From: Pleurotus ostreatus/Saccharomyces cerevisiae fusant
Lineage: Eukaryota > Opisthokonta
NCBI GenBank assembly: GCA_024196135.1
Contig: JAMQCK010000052.1
Location: 56,481-120,480, forward strand
DNA: 64,000 bases
Direction of reading: 5' to 3'
Position 1 is the stretch's first letter. Every line of letters starts with the position of its first letter. Shown piece by piece: positions 38,228 to 47,380 of the stretch. The notes beneath the pieces are model-generated. The model had not been told where the DNA came from, made no database searches, and worked only from the letters and a program-made list of their open reading frames with translations. The position numbers and the translations under genes were made by a program.

Positions 38228-39025
38228 GGTGTTCGCCATCAATGGGACCCTCGCCCGGACTTGTAATCATACACGCAAACTGTACTTGTAGCTATAAGAT
38301 ACCACCCATGCTATTGTAGAGTAGGACACGTCTTATATCACAGTGCAACCTAATTATTGCTTGATCCACTAGAGCTTGTACGCTTCTGCCCTCGGGACCT
38401 CACGATGGGGGCTGTAAGGTCGGGCTGATCGCGAGGAATAACAAGAACAAACACGGTAATGTGGGCGCTTCTGTTTACCCTTATTGACTTCAGGCCCCAA
38501 TTCATTGTTACGCCATCACCTGTCTCAATCTACCGCCTTGTTCGCGCCGCTTTGGGCTCGATGTACCTCGACACCTTTCCCATGAAGCCCAAGCCCTCCG
38601 AGTATCCCTGCTACCCCGAAAGGAACGTGCTGAACGGACTTCGGACTCGCGCGCGACTGCTGCGAGATTCCTCTGAGACTGCTACGATATGGACGCTCTG
38701 CGCGGGGCGTTACCCGCCTTCACAATCGTCTTGCGCGATTTTAAGGCTATTGACTTACGCCTCAAAGATGACCTGTAGCTCAGACGCGGATAATGCGCCA
38801 CGGGCGGCCGAGGAGACGGGCCTGTCAAGCTTAAGCAACTCATCAGTATCTGCATTGTGGATGAAACTGACGTGTCGACCTCAATGGAACCATATGAAGG
38901 AGTATAAGGGAAGGTACTCTCACGAAAGGCCGATACAGATCTGTTGGCAATCCCTCTAAAGCCAGCGCTACGCTCCTTTTTCGGCCCTCTACCCCCACAG
39001 GCTTCCATCAACATCGAAAGCAACG
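38228..39025. other. Intergenic, nothing recognised
   Basis: Between glycerol dehydrogenase and the DUF4246 gene. One 166-codon frame (38459-38959) shows no domain, signal or splice support. Confidence 0.45.
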
Positions 39026-41082
39026 ATGCACACCTCCGACAGCGAAGACCTCTTCCCCCACCCCTGCATCGACTGGTACCGCGCTCGCGACCTGCTCAAG
39101 CCCGACGATCCGAGGATACGTGCGCTGTTTAGCCCTTTGTTTAGCGCGCCGCCATGGGAGCCGAGGCAGTCGAATCCGCCCTGTGTGGCGAGGGCGCCGA
39201 GAGCGGTGAGTAGATTGATTGGTTAGCGAAGAGTATAGCAGGGTCTGACAATGTCGACGTGTAGGTCGCGGAGTTGAAGATGTACGCGCTATCCGCAAGG
39301 TGGAGAGAACGGCCAGAATGGTGGCTCAAAGTCAAGGATACCGTGGTTCGAGAACGATGGTTCGACGAGGCGAAGGCGGAGCAAGAGGACGAGGAGCCAC
39401 GATGGCGACTCACGAATAATATGGTATGGACTCTTTGTTGTCAGAGGGATGGAATACGCTCATAATTGTTTGGTAGATCGCCTATACCCTCGACGAGCTC
39501 GAAGACTGCGCCAAGCTTCGCGACGAGAGCACAGGTATTGAGGTGCGCTTCACATTCATGCACGCCCATCAATATGCTCATCCTCGCCAGTGTGGCCCCT
39601 ACGACCGAATATGGCAGTCGGACGCCGTAATACCAGGCGACCTACGCGCTGCTTTACAGGCTGCCGTCAGGCCTCTCGAAGCTGAGCAGACAATCCGCCT
39701 ACCAAAGCCCAATGGTCAGCTCGTCGACCTCATCGACCCGAAATTATACCCGCTCGTCTATGGACAGACCTACGGCAAGCAATCCGACGGCTCTCTCGGC
39801 ACCTTCAGTCCACCAAGTCGCGCGAAGTACGACGTCCTACCTGAATTCGTCTCCCAACGATCTCAGTGGTTGCCTTCGGACTTCCACGTCGACGAGGACG
39901 GCCGCGTCTCTATAGCCTCGCCGTATGTCAATGGCGTACCGCCGGCACACTACGATGCTCTCGTACCCATCCTCGAGCGTATTGTGGCCCATGCCGTGCC
40001 AATGTGGGAGCGCGTGTTGCACGATCTGCGCAAGGAGATGCCTGTGCGTCTAGGTCCTGTGGTGAAGGACGAAGGCGGTGCGGAGGGGTTCGAGTGCATC
40101 TGGGAGGATGACTTAATTTCGTCGCTCGAAGAAAGGGCGCGCGGGAGTCGGGGCGATGCACTCTCGAATCGGCATATGAGGCTTCCCGACCACAAGCCCG
40201 AGTACAACGGGCAGCTCGCTGATTGCATAGGAGGGTGCTATAGCCTCAAGGGCAGGACGCTGCAGCTCATCATTAAGCTCATCAACATCGTCCTAACGCC
40301 CGAAAGTCCAGTATACACCGGCGAGGATTGGCACTTCGACGGTGAGCGCAGGGCCGTTCCAGTTCACTGAAGCCATCGCTGACCTTCTCGCTCAGGCCTG
40401 TGGAACGAAGGCATCGTCTCGACATTCGTGTACTACTTCGACCTCGAGAACGTTCGCGAGCCGCGAATGTCGTTCAGAGAAGGGACCACGGAACCAATGT
40501 ATCACAGCAAGGATGACCATATCTGCATGGAGACGCTGTATGGGATTGAGGACGGCGAGACTTGCGTGCAGGAGGTCGGCAGTATCGCCATGAAAGCCGG
40601 ACGCTGTGTAGCGTACCCGAATATCTATCAGCATAAGGTACAGTCAACTGTAATCTCACGCTCGAGCGATTCTGAGGCTTTCACCACCAGACTTCGCCTC
40701 TCAAGCTGAAAGACCCGACGCAGCCCGGCACCTGCAAGATCCTAACCCTCTACCTCGTCGACCCCAATCGCCGCATACCCTCCACCACCGAGGTACCCCC
40801 GCAGCAAGCAGACGCAGTGCGTGAGGTACTGCTCAATGCTGAGCGCGACAACTTCTTCTCAAAGCTACCACCCGAGCTCATCGACGCGATTGTGGCCATT
40901 GTAGATGGACTTGTGAACGAAGGGGCGGCAAGTGGGCAGCGAGAAGAGATGATGGAGGAGCGCGCTGCTAGAATAGATTCCGCGGCGGGTCGCGATCTTT
41001 TCAGTCATGTGCGTACCCTGCTCGGATGACGCTCTTTTAACCGGCTAACTGACGTGGGATACAGGTCTTTCGTATGTGCTAA
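39026..41082 (+). CDS. DUF4246 family protein, probable Fe(II)/2-oxoglutarate-type oxygenase
   Basis: The ATG at 39026 gives MHTSDSEDLFPHPCIDWY. The N-terminal helical part has WRERPEWWLKVKDTVVRERW. The core has QCGPYDRIWQSDAVI, YNGQLADCIGGCYSLKGRTL and then TPESPVYTGEDWHFDG|LWNEGIVSTFVYYFD, where H-x-D could be the first two iron ligands. GRCVAYPNIYQHK supplies a candidate distal His, and ILTLYLVDPNRRIPSTTEVP is the conserved strand after it. Comparable DUF4246 proteins usually have PGHRKIL here; this one has PGTCKIL, so the residue that might bind the 2-oxoglutarate carboxylate is altered. The last exon is better spliced (donor GTGCGT at 41007, branch CTAAC, acceptor ACAG) to end SHVFRMC at 41082 than read through to 41029. 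Substrate unknown. The oxygenase assignment is inference from fold-like motifs. Confidence 0.85.
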
Positions 41083-42072
41083 CGCAAGCTTGGGTGCCGT
41101 TATGAGGCGTCCTCTGGACTTAGTGCACATTAATTAGAGGCTGCCGACGACTATCAAGATGCTATTCGGCCGACTTGTATAGCTATAGGCGAAGGCACGA
41201 CGAGCCGATCTCGCCCAGGGCCTGTAGCAATCAGCTCGCACCGAAGTTGCCATACTTTAATCACCTCATTCCCCCTCCTTGTACTTGTTATCGCGTGATT
41301 CGAGACCTGGTCCTTCCCAAGGACAAGGCGACGCGCGTCCATCACTCTTGCCGCTTCTACGTAGTCTGGATACCCCTCCTTGTACCACTAGCGCTGCGCC
41401 TGTACCAATCCGCTCGTGGGAGAAGCCCCGTTGTGAAAGCAACCCATTGTATGCGCATTGTCCTTGGCTTCTACTCCGAAGGAGCTTCTGTGTGAATCGT
41501 TTCATGGACTAGCGACGGACGGGTTGAATGGAATCCGCTAGAGCCAGTGGGCGCCGCTGAACAGAAATACAAGGGGAGCGATGGATGGGGTTAGACCCGA
41601 AGTAGAAGACTCGGCCGAGGTGGATTCCGGGGATATTTCCATTTTGGTTATAAACGTCCAAATGGGTTAGGCGATTTTCGAGGGCGCGTTCATGGCAGCC
41701 ACGCGTTCGTCAGTTCGACAAGTACCTGCTCGTTTTTCGTCGCTGTTGTGCACATAGACGCGGCCAGAATGTGCAAGTACACTTGAAGTTGAACGGGGAT
41801 GAGGGTCGCAGAAACGAGCGCGCCGTTGGACGAGCAAAATGAAGGGTCGGATGGCGCTCCGGAGTCTCGTGCGCCCGTTTACGCTGGTCGTTGATGCTTT
41901 CCCATAGGCTTCCGTCCCCCTTATAACGCGAGGGTAATCTCCGTCCTCACATTGTCCGCCCTTTTCATCCCCCTTCTCCGTCCGCACGCGCCGACTGCCC
42001 ATTGTCCCCCTCTCCTCGTGTCCCGCCTCCTGCTCACGACCTACTATACGCCACCCATTGTCCACCATTGAC
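41083..42072. promoter_or_regulatory. Upstream region of the HMG-box gene
   Basis: About 1 kb without a recognised gene. A CCTTATAACG sequence around 41920 and a long C/T-rich stretch just before the ATG at 42073 are typical of strong fungal promoters and 5' leaders. Confidence 0.45.
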
Positions 42073-44061
42073 ATGTCGGCTCCGGACATGCAGCAGCCGC
42101 AGCAACAGCAGCGGCAACAGTTCGAAGTCCAGTTCGCGCAGAACGTCACCCCGACGTCGTACGCGACCGAGGTCGCGACCGGGGGCCCGGTGCCGCCCGT
42201 GAACGACTTCCAGACCGACACCTTCCTCTTCGCGCCCGATGAGGCGAGCGAGCCCGAGCAAGGCGGCAAGAAGCGCCGCCGCCGCCCTCGCGACGCGGAC
42301 CACGTCCCCCGCCCGCCCAACGCGTTCATGCTCTTCCGCGCCGACTTCGTCAACAAGGGCCGCGTCCCCCCGTCCATCGAGACCGTGCACGGCAACCTCA
42401 GCAAGATCATCGGTGCGTGCACTGCTTTCCCTCAGATCATCCTCATGCTGATCATCGTGCTTATCACAGGTGCCGTCTGGCGCAATCTTCCCCCTCACGA
42501 GGCGCAGTTCTGGCAGATCAAGGCCGCGAAGGCGAAGCAGGAGCACGCGCGCCTGCACCCCGAGTACAAGTACCGCCCCAACCACCCACGCAGCAAGGCC
42601 GCGCAGGACGCGAAGCCCCAGCAGATTCGCGCCGCCGCGCGCGCAGCGCTTGCGGAGGCACGTGGATCAAACTTCGTCGATGGTGCGCCTCATGCCCTTG
42701 TTCCGTGTATGGGAACTGACCGCCTCGTGGCAGCCGAAGGTGCCCTGATTGATGTCGGACCTCGCGCCAACCCGCACACCACGCCGTACCTCGCGACGCT
42801 CGGCAGCGAACCGACCACCGCGCAGACCGCGCACGATGAGCGTCGCTTCAATGTCGTGGCCAAGTACATGCTCAGCGGTATGAGGGACGAGGAGCTCGAG
42901 ATTGCCATCAAGGAGTGGGAGAAGGCGCATGATTGCGAGGCCGAGTGCCAGGCTGCGTACTCGCCGCCGTCGAAGAAGAGGAAGGTCGCAAACAAGGCGA
43001 AGGGTCCTGCCCGCTCTGCTGCCGCCCGCAAGCGCAAGGCGGGGTCCCCAGCTTCCTCCCGCGAGTCGTCCGTCCCAAGCTCCGATGGGGAATTCGAGTA
43101 CAAGTTCAGCTTTGACTCGCGCTCCTTCCAGGAGTCTTCGAGCAGCAGCAGCGGTCCCATCACCCCGTCGCCCCCTTCATCGTACTGCAGCTCCGACTCG
43201 CGTTCGCCCTCGCCGTACTCTGCCATCTCTTCGTCGTCATCGTCGCAGATGCCCTACCAGCACGGGTACTACCAGGAGCCGATGGATCCTTCCTTCACCG
43301 GCTCCTACGTTGGCATCCACCACAGCTTCTACCCGCCTCCGCCGCCTTTCGAGCAGGTGCCGCAGCAGCAGGACCTCCCGCGCCGCCGCTCCTCCAGCGT
43401 GCCCCCGCCCACCGTCACCGCCGCGAACTTCCAGCAGTTCCAGCTGCCGCAGCAGCAGTTCCAGCAGCCCGCGCCGTCCGCCATGCACGACACCGCGCCC
43501 GTCTTCATCAACCCCTTCGCCCCGCGGGCCGAGAATGAGGCGCCGGAGCTGCTCATGGGTGGCCCGGGCGACCAGGAGGCGCCGGCCCACTTCGTAGGCG
43601 GGTACACGGACGCGTTCGGGCGGCGGATGTCGGCGACGCGCACGGACGCGATTATCGGGGCGCACCGGCGCGCGTCGAGCGCGTTCGGGTACCACCCGGA
43701 GCCGTACGCGTACGGGGGCATGCAGAACTTCTTCGACCCGGCGTACACGATGGAGCAGGGCCCGTACGATCCGACTATGACAGCGGAGGATACGATACAC
43801 TCCTCCGCGGAGTACTTCGAGCCGCAAGAGTACCCCTCGCTGGTCGCGCCGACGCCCATGCGTGCCAGCCCGTCCTTGCTGAGCGCGATGAGCCCGGCAG
43901 CGGAGGAGAGCTACTCCTCAATCGATTCGTCCTACCGACCTGCATCCGCCCCCGCGCCCGAGTCGTACACCCCCGCCAAGCAGCCCTCCTTCTCCCTAGA
44001 GAGCTTCGTCGACTTCTCTGCCTGCACCGACGAATCCGATGCCAAGCCCGAAGACAACTAG
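42073..44061 (+). CDS. HMG-box (MATA_HMG type) transcription factor
   Basis: The ATG at 42073 gives MSTIDMSAPDMQQPQQQQRQ. A basic stretch GKKRRRRPRDADHV leads into the HMG box, VPRPPNAFMLFRADFVNKG, VHGNLSKIIG|AVWRNLPPHEAQFW and ARLHPEYKYRP, a sequence-specific type (SOX/mating-factor-like) box that bends DNA. After it come a second basic region (PPSKKRKVANKAKGPARSA) and a long low-complexity S/P/Q/Y-rich tail. Two introns, 42413-42469 (57 nt) and 42683-42733 (51 nt), are multiples of three without stops, so the gene reads as one open frame even unspliced. Splicing the first restores the canonical SKIIGAVWRNL helix. Similar factors regulate mating, fruiting or stress genes in basidiomycetes. 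It is not beside pheromone or receptor genes here, so a mating-type locus role is unsupported. Confidence 0.92.
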   Translation: MSAPDMQQPQQQQRQQFEVQFAQNVTPTSYATEVATGGPVPPVNDFQTDTFLFAPDEASEPEQGGKKRRRRPRDADHVPRPPNAFMLFRADFVNKGRVPPSIETVHGNLSKIIGACTAFPQIILMLIIVLITGAVWRNLPPHEAQFWQIKAAKAKQEHARLHPEYKYRPNHPRSKAAQDAKPQQIRAAARAALAEARGSNFVDGAPHALVPCMGTDRLVAAEGALIDVGPRANPHTTPYLATLGSEPTTAQTAHDERRFNVVAKYMLSGMRDEELEIAIKEWEKAHDCEAECQAAYSPPSKKRKVANKAKGPARSAAARKRKAGSPASSRESSVPSSDGEFEYKFSFDSRSFQESSSSSSGPITPSPPSSYCSSDSRSPSPYSAISSSSSSQMPYQHGYYQEPMDPSFTGSYVGIHHSFYPPPPPFEQVPQQQDLPRRRSSSVPPPTVTAANFQQFQLPQQQFQQPAPSAMHDTAPVFINPFAPRAENEAPELLMGGPGDQEAPAHFVGGYTDAFGRRMSATRTDAIIGAHRRASSAFGYHPEPYAYGGMQNFFDPAYTMEQGPYDPTMTAEDTIHSSAEYFEPQEYPSLVAPTPMRASPSLLSAMSPAAEESYSSIDSSYRPASAPAPESYTPAKQPSFSLESFVDFSACTDESDAKPEDN

Positions 44062-44590
44062 ACTTCGAAGATTATCACGACCTTCACGATATAAAGCTCT
44101 CGCCCCCGTCTCCTCGTCTCTGCCTCCCCTCTCACCTCGCTTTCGAATTCGAGATTCCGCAAAGTATTCTTACAGCCACCTAATCGTCTGTTTCCCGCCT
44201 CTCTCCACCGTCTGTCTGTCTGTTTGTCTGCCTGTTCATCTTCCTAACTCACCTGTTTTAATACTTGCCTTCCCGTTACGCGCCGTGTTGCTTGCTTGAC
44301 TTATACATACTTACGATGGCTTCCGAGCCTTGCGATGGTTTCTCTGCCTTACCATGGTTTCGCTGCCTTACCATGGTTTCGCTGCCTTACGATGGGCCTC
44401 CCTGACTTTGCTTGCGTCTTTTGCACACACTGTAGCCTTCTCATACCCCCTTGTTCCCGGCTCGTGCGTCTCGTTGTTTCCGTTGCCTCTTGTAGCCAAA
44501 ATGTAGCATATCTCTGAATCGAACGAATCCCGGATTGAATCCGGCTATCTCTCTGCTATCACTCTGATTCGTACGACCCATTGACACTAA
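44062..44590. other. 3' flank of the HMG-box gene
   Basis: C/T-rich 3' UTR-like sequence with the 19-bp tandem repeat noted separately; no gene. Confidence 0.5.
44313..44388. repeat. 19-bp tandem repeat, four copies
   Basis: Units of accatggtttcgctgcctt and variants at 44313, 44332, 44351 and 44370; the last two are identical, the first is most diverged. Confidence 0.9.
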
Positions 44591-45122
44591 GGGCCTGTTC
44601 GGGAAAAAGAAACACGTCGAAGTTACCTAACTTAGCTGCCTTACAAGGCAGGTTAACGAAGATCGTCGAACTTTCGAGCGGTCGAGGCCTGACTTACTTG
44701 CCTTCCAGCTAGTTGCAAAACGATAGACGCCCCCTGCAAAGACGCTGTGGAGCCCGCGTGGCCGGTCCGAACGCACCTTCGCATCATCTGCACGCTCAGG
44801 ACACGCAGCCAATGCCTTCCAGAGGCGCGTTTCCGCTGAGTGAGGGAGGCTGAGAGTACACACCGACCAGCCTGACCTATCCCTGCGCAGGTGCAACGAC
44901 CAGACCTCTGCTTTTCGCACCTTGGACACGAGCAGCGCGCTGTCGTGCGCCTGCTGCCCTCTCGCCGAGGCTCGGCGTGGCGCGCCTGGCGTCATATCTC
45001 GCGTGGGGAGCGGGGTGGGTGAGGGAGCGGGGGGCGTCTATCGTTTTGCAACTAGCTGTCAAAGGCAGGTAAGTCACGCAAGTTAGCTGACTATGACGTA
45101 TTTCTGTTTCCCGAACAGACCC
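44591..45122. mobile_element. PIF/Harbinger (Tourist-like) MITE with TAA target duplication
   Basis: Ends GGGCCTGTTCGGGAAA (left) and the inverse of GGGTCTGTTCGGGAAA (right), flanked by TAA at 44588-44590 and 45123-45125. GGGYCTGTTCGG termini with a 3-bp TWA duplication are the textbook Tourist/Harbinger pattern. The inverted repeats extend inward: CAGCTAGTTGCAAAACGATA near 44707 is mirrored near 45055, with an extra ~50 bp in the left arm. No transposase is encoded in the 532 bp. The arms differ at several sites, so this insertion looks older than the element at 5151. Confidence 0.88.
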
Positions 45123-45125
45123 TAA

Positions 45126-45398
45126 GACAACGAGCCCTTCAAGCGATGTAACATCCATTATACAACTTCGAAGATTGGCCTGTCGTTTTCGGGATTTGCC
45201 GGACGTGACTTCGTATGTGCGTCACGCTGCTCAGATGCACCAAACCACCATCTTCGACGACGCAAGATCGCCTTGCGAGCGCACATGCGCTCAAGGTTGA
45301 AGAACATCCGGAAACCTGCTATACTTAGGTAGACTTACTCTTTATTTCTGCCGCCTCGGTTCTCAATGCGCACGGTAGTCACTTCATCCTCGTCGAAA
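45126..45398. other. Intergenic, promoter side of the F-box gene
   Basis: No gene recognised between the MITE and the F-box start. Confidence 0.4.
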
Positions 45399-47025
45399 AT
45401 GGCTGAGCAAGGGAACACCAGCTCATTGCCACCGTCCCTATCGAAGGTGCCGACAGAACTGCTGCAGAAAATATTCAGGGAGTACCACAAGGCCGTCTTC
45501 GTTCCTCTGGCCTTCCGAGCGGGAAACGAGCACCCGTTCTCAGACCGCTTTCCTGCGATTCTGCTGAGCTCGATCTGCAGCGCTTGGCGCGATGTAGCCA
45601 TATCCACGTCAGACATCTGGAACCGAATCCCGATATCCGTGTCGACGAAGATGCTGCCGTCGTACCCAGGCGCGCAGGATGCTCAGCTAGCCCTCGTCAC
45701 CCTCTGCCTGCAGCGCACCCTGGGATATCCCGCGCTGCATATATATCTTACGGGCATGTACTCTCGCGCGGACGAGACGGATACGCGCGCCCTCTCCGCG
45801 GCGATGGAGCATGCGCATCGATGGGCATCTTTCCACATCGATGTAGCGGAGCACGTCCTATCCTTCCTCGATAGCCTGCGCGGACGGCTGTCCTCCCTTG
45901 TCTCGCTTACGCTCGAAAAGAGCCTGAAGCCGGCGGGCGCGTCACAAATATTTGTGCAGGCGCAGGCGCTTCGTGCATTCGCCTTCGACCATCGCGCACC
46001 ACGCTTCTTCCTGCCCTACGCTCAGCTCGGCGTCCTCACCGCAAACACTGTATACCTGCCCGACCTTCCCTCGGTGCTAACCCAGTGCCACTCCCTTCGC
46101 ACGCTGAACATCATCGGCAACATTGAAGGTCCATTTCCCTACCGCGGGAATCCGAAGGAGAGCAGCGACGTACGACTTCCGAAACTCGAGCGCCTCGTCG
46201 TGAATATCCAGGGCAAGCGGACGGACGTATACCTCCTGGCACGACTCTTCGGGATGCTCACGCTTCCTGCGTTGCGTGACGTCCAGCTTATGCAGGATGA
46301 GACGTCAGCGAAGGGAACATGGGCAGCTTGCGGCGAGTTTCTCAAGATGCTACAGAGGTCGGGGAAGGAGGATGCGGACGAGAAGGTGCCTTTGCAGCAG
46401 CTCGCGCTGCTGAACGTGTCGATTCCCGCTTCTGAGCTGGTGTCCTGTCTGCGAGAAACGCCTCGCCTACGGGACCTATGGGTTGACGTCCGGACAAATG
46501 GCACATTGACGGACGACCTGCTGGAGAACTTGAGAATGGACGAACGTGAGTCATTTTGGTTACCATTTTTTGAGGCGGGGTGACTTACTAAATTATCTCA
46601 CAGGTCTAGCGGCCGATGCAGAGGTGACGGAAGACGACAGTGGATCACCAACCGACGACGTTGCAAAGATTGCGGAAGAGCGCCGCGAGCGGCTCGTCCC
46701 GGAGCTCGAGCGTCTTCACATATCCTGCCCCGCCTCATTCTCAGCCGAGACCTTGATGAACACGGTGCGCTCCCGCACCGCTCCCCAACGCAGAACACCA
46801 CCGACATACGAGGACGCGGCCCGCGCCGCCAATGATGATGGCGAGACGGCAGCGGCAAAGGTCTCTGACCCCGCGTCTCCTCTGCGTTACATCAACATCC
46901 ACTGCACGGATCCAAAGCTGCGTGTTGAGCCTCAAATTGTGGCCCGTCTGCGTATCATGGCTGCAGCGGGAATCAAGCTGTTCTTCCGCGTTGGTGACCG
47001 CGATGTTGTTCACGAAAATTGCTAG
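45399..47025 (+). CDS. F-box protein with LRR-like C-terminal region
   Basis: Probable substrate adaptor of an SCF ubiquitin ligase. The start is either MAEQGNTSSL (45399) or an upstream in-frame ATG at 45366. The F-box-like motif at residues ~10-65 reads LSKVPTELLQKIFREYHKAV then LSSICSAWRDVAISTSDIWN, the usual agaricomycete form. Downstream are leucine-rich periodic segments (LRTLNIIGNI, LPKLERLVVNIQG, LQQLALLNVSIPAS, RLRDLWVDV). One intron (about 46545-46604) separates the final part, which ends AAAGIKLFFRVGDRDVVHENC. Agaricomycete genomes carry many members of this family and most are species-specific, so no substrate can be named. Confidence 0.85.
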
Positions 47026-47380
47026 CTCTTGCCCTATTCGCGACTGTACGACCCATTTCTACTCATTTGTCCTTGTAATTTTCCCTACCCGTGCATCCAT
47101 TGTAGCGTTAGATTGCTTCGCGCTCGTCGCGTCCTGTAGTCCACGATATATCACTGATATACTTTAGAAGTAGATTGGCGCGAAGGCTGCTGAGCTTCTT
47201 CTCTACATGTCCGTGAGCACTGAACGCGGTGCTTGACGAGCACTTAGACTCAAAGAGGTTGTGGCAGATTTTGTGAGTGACCCCGATGTGGTTCCCCAGA
47301 GAATTCAGGAACCGAAGGTCCTGATCATCACGGGCGGATTCATTTCATCACACTCAGCCGCCGGTTGTCTTCATACCGTC
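47026..47380. other. Intergenic between F-box and IML2-like genes
   Basis: No coding motif seen. A frame open from 47261 reaches the ATG at 47381, but its upstream part looks like leader sequence. Confidence 0.4.

Noticed and set aside
38459..38959. 166-codon plus-strand frame before the DUF4246 gene
   Set aside because: No recognisable motif or signal peptide; mixed composition like intergenic DNA.
42073..44061. Mating-type (MAT) locus
   Set aside because: An HMG-box gene alone is not enough; no homeodomain pair, pheromone or STE3 receptor gene was seen nearby.
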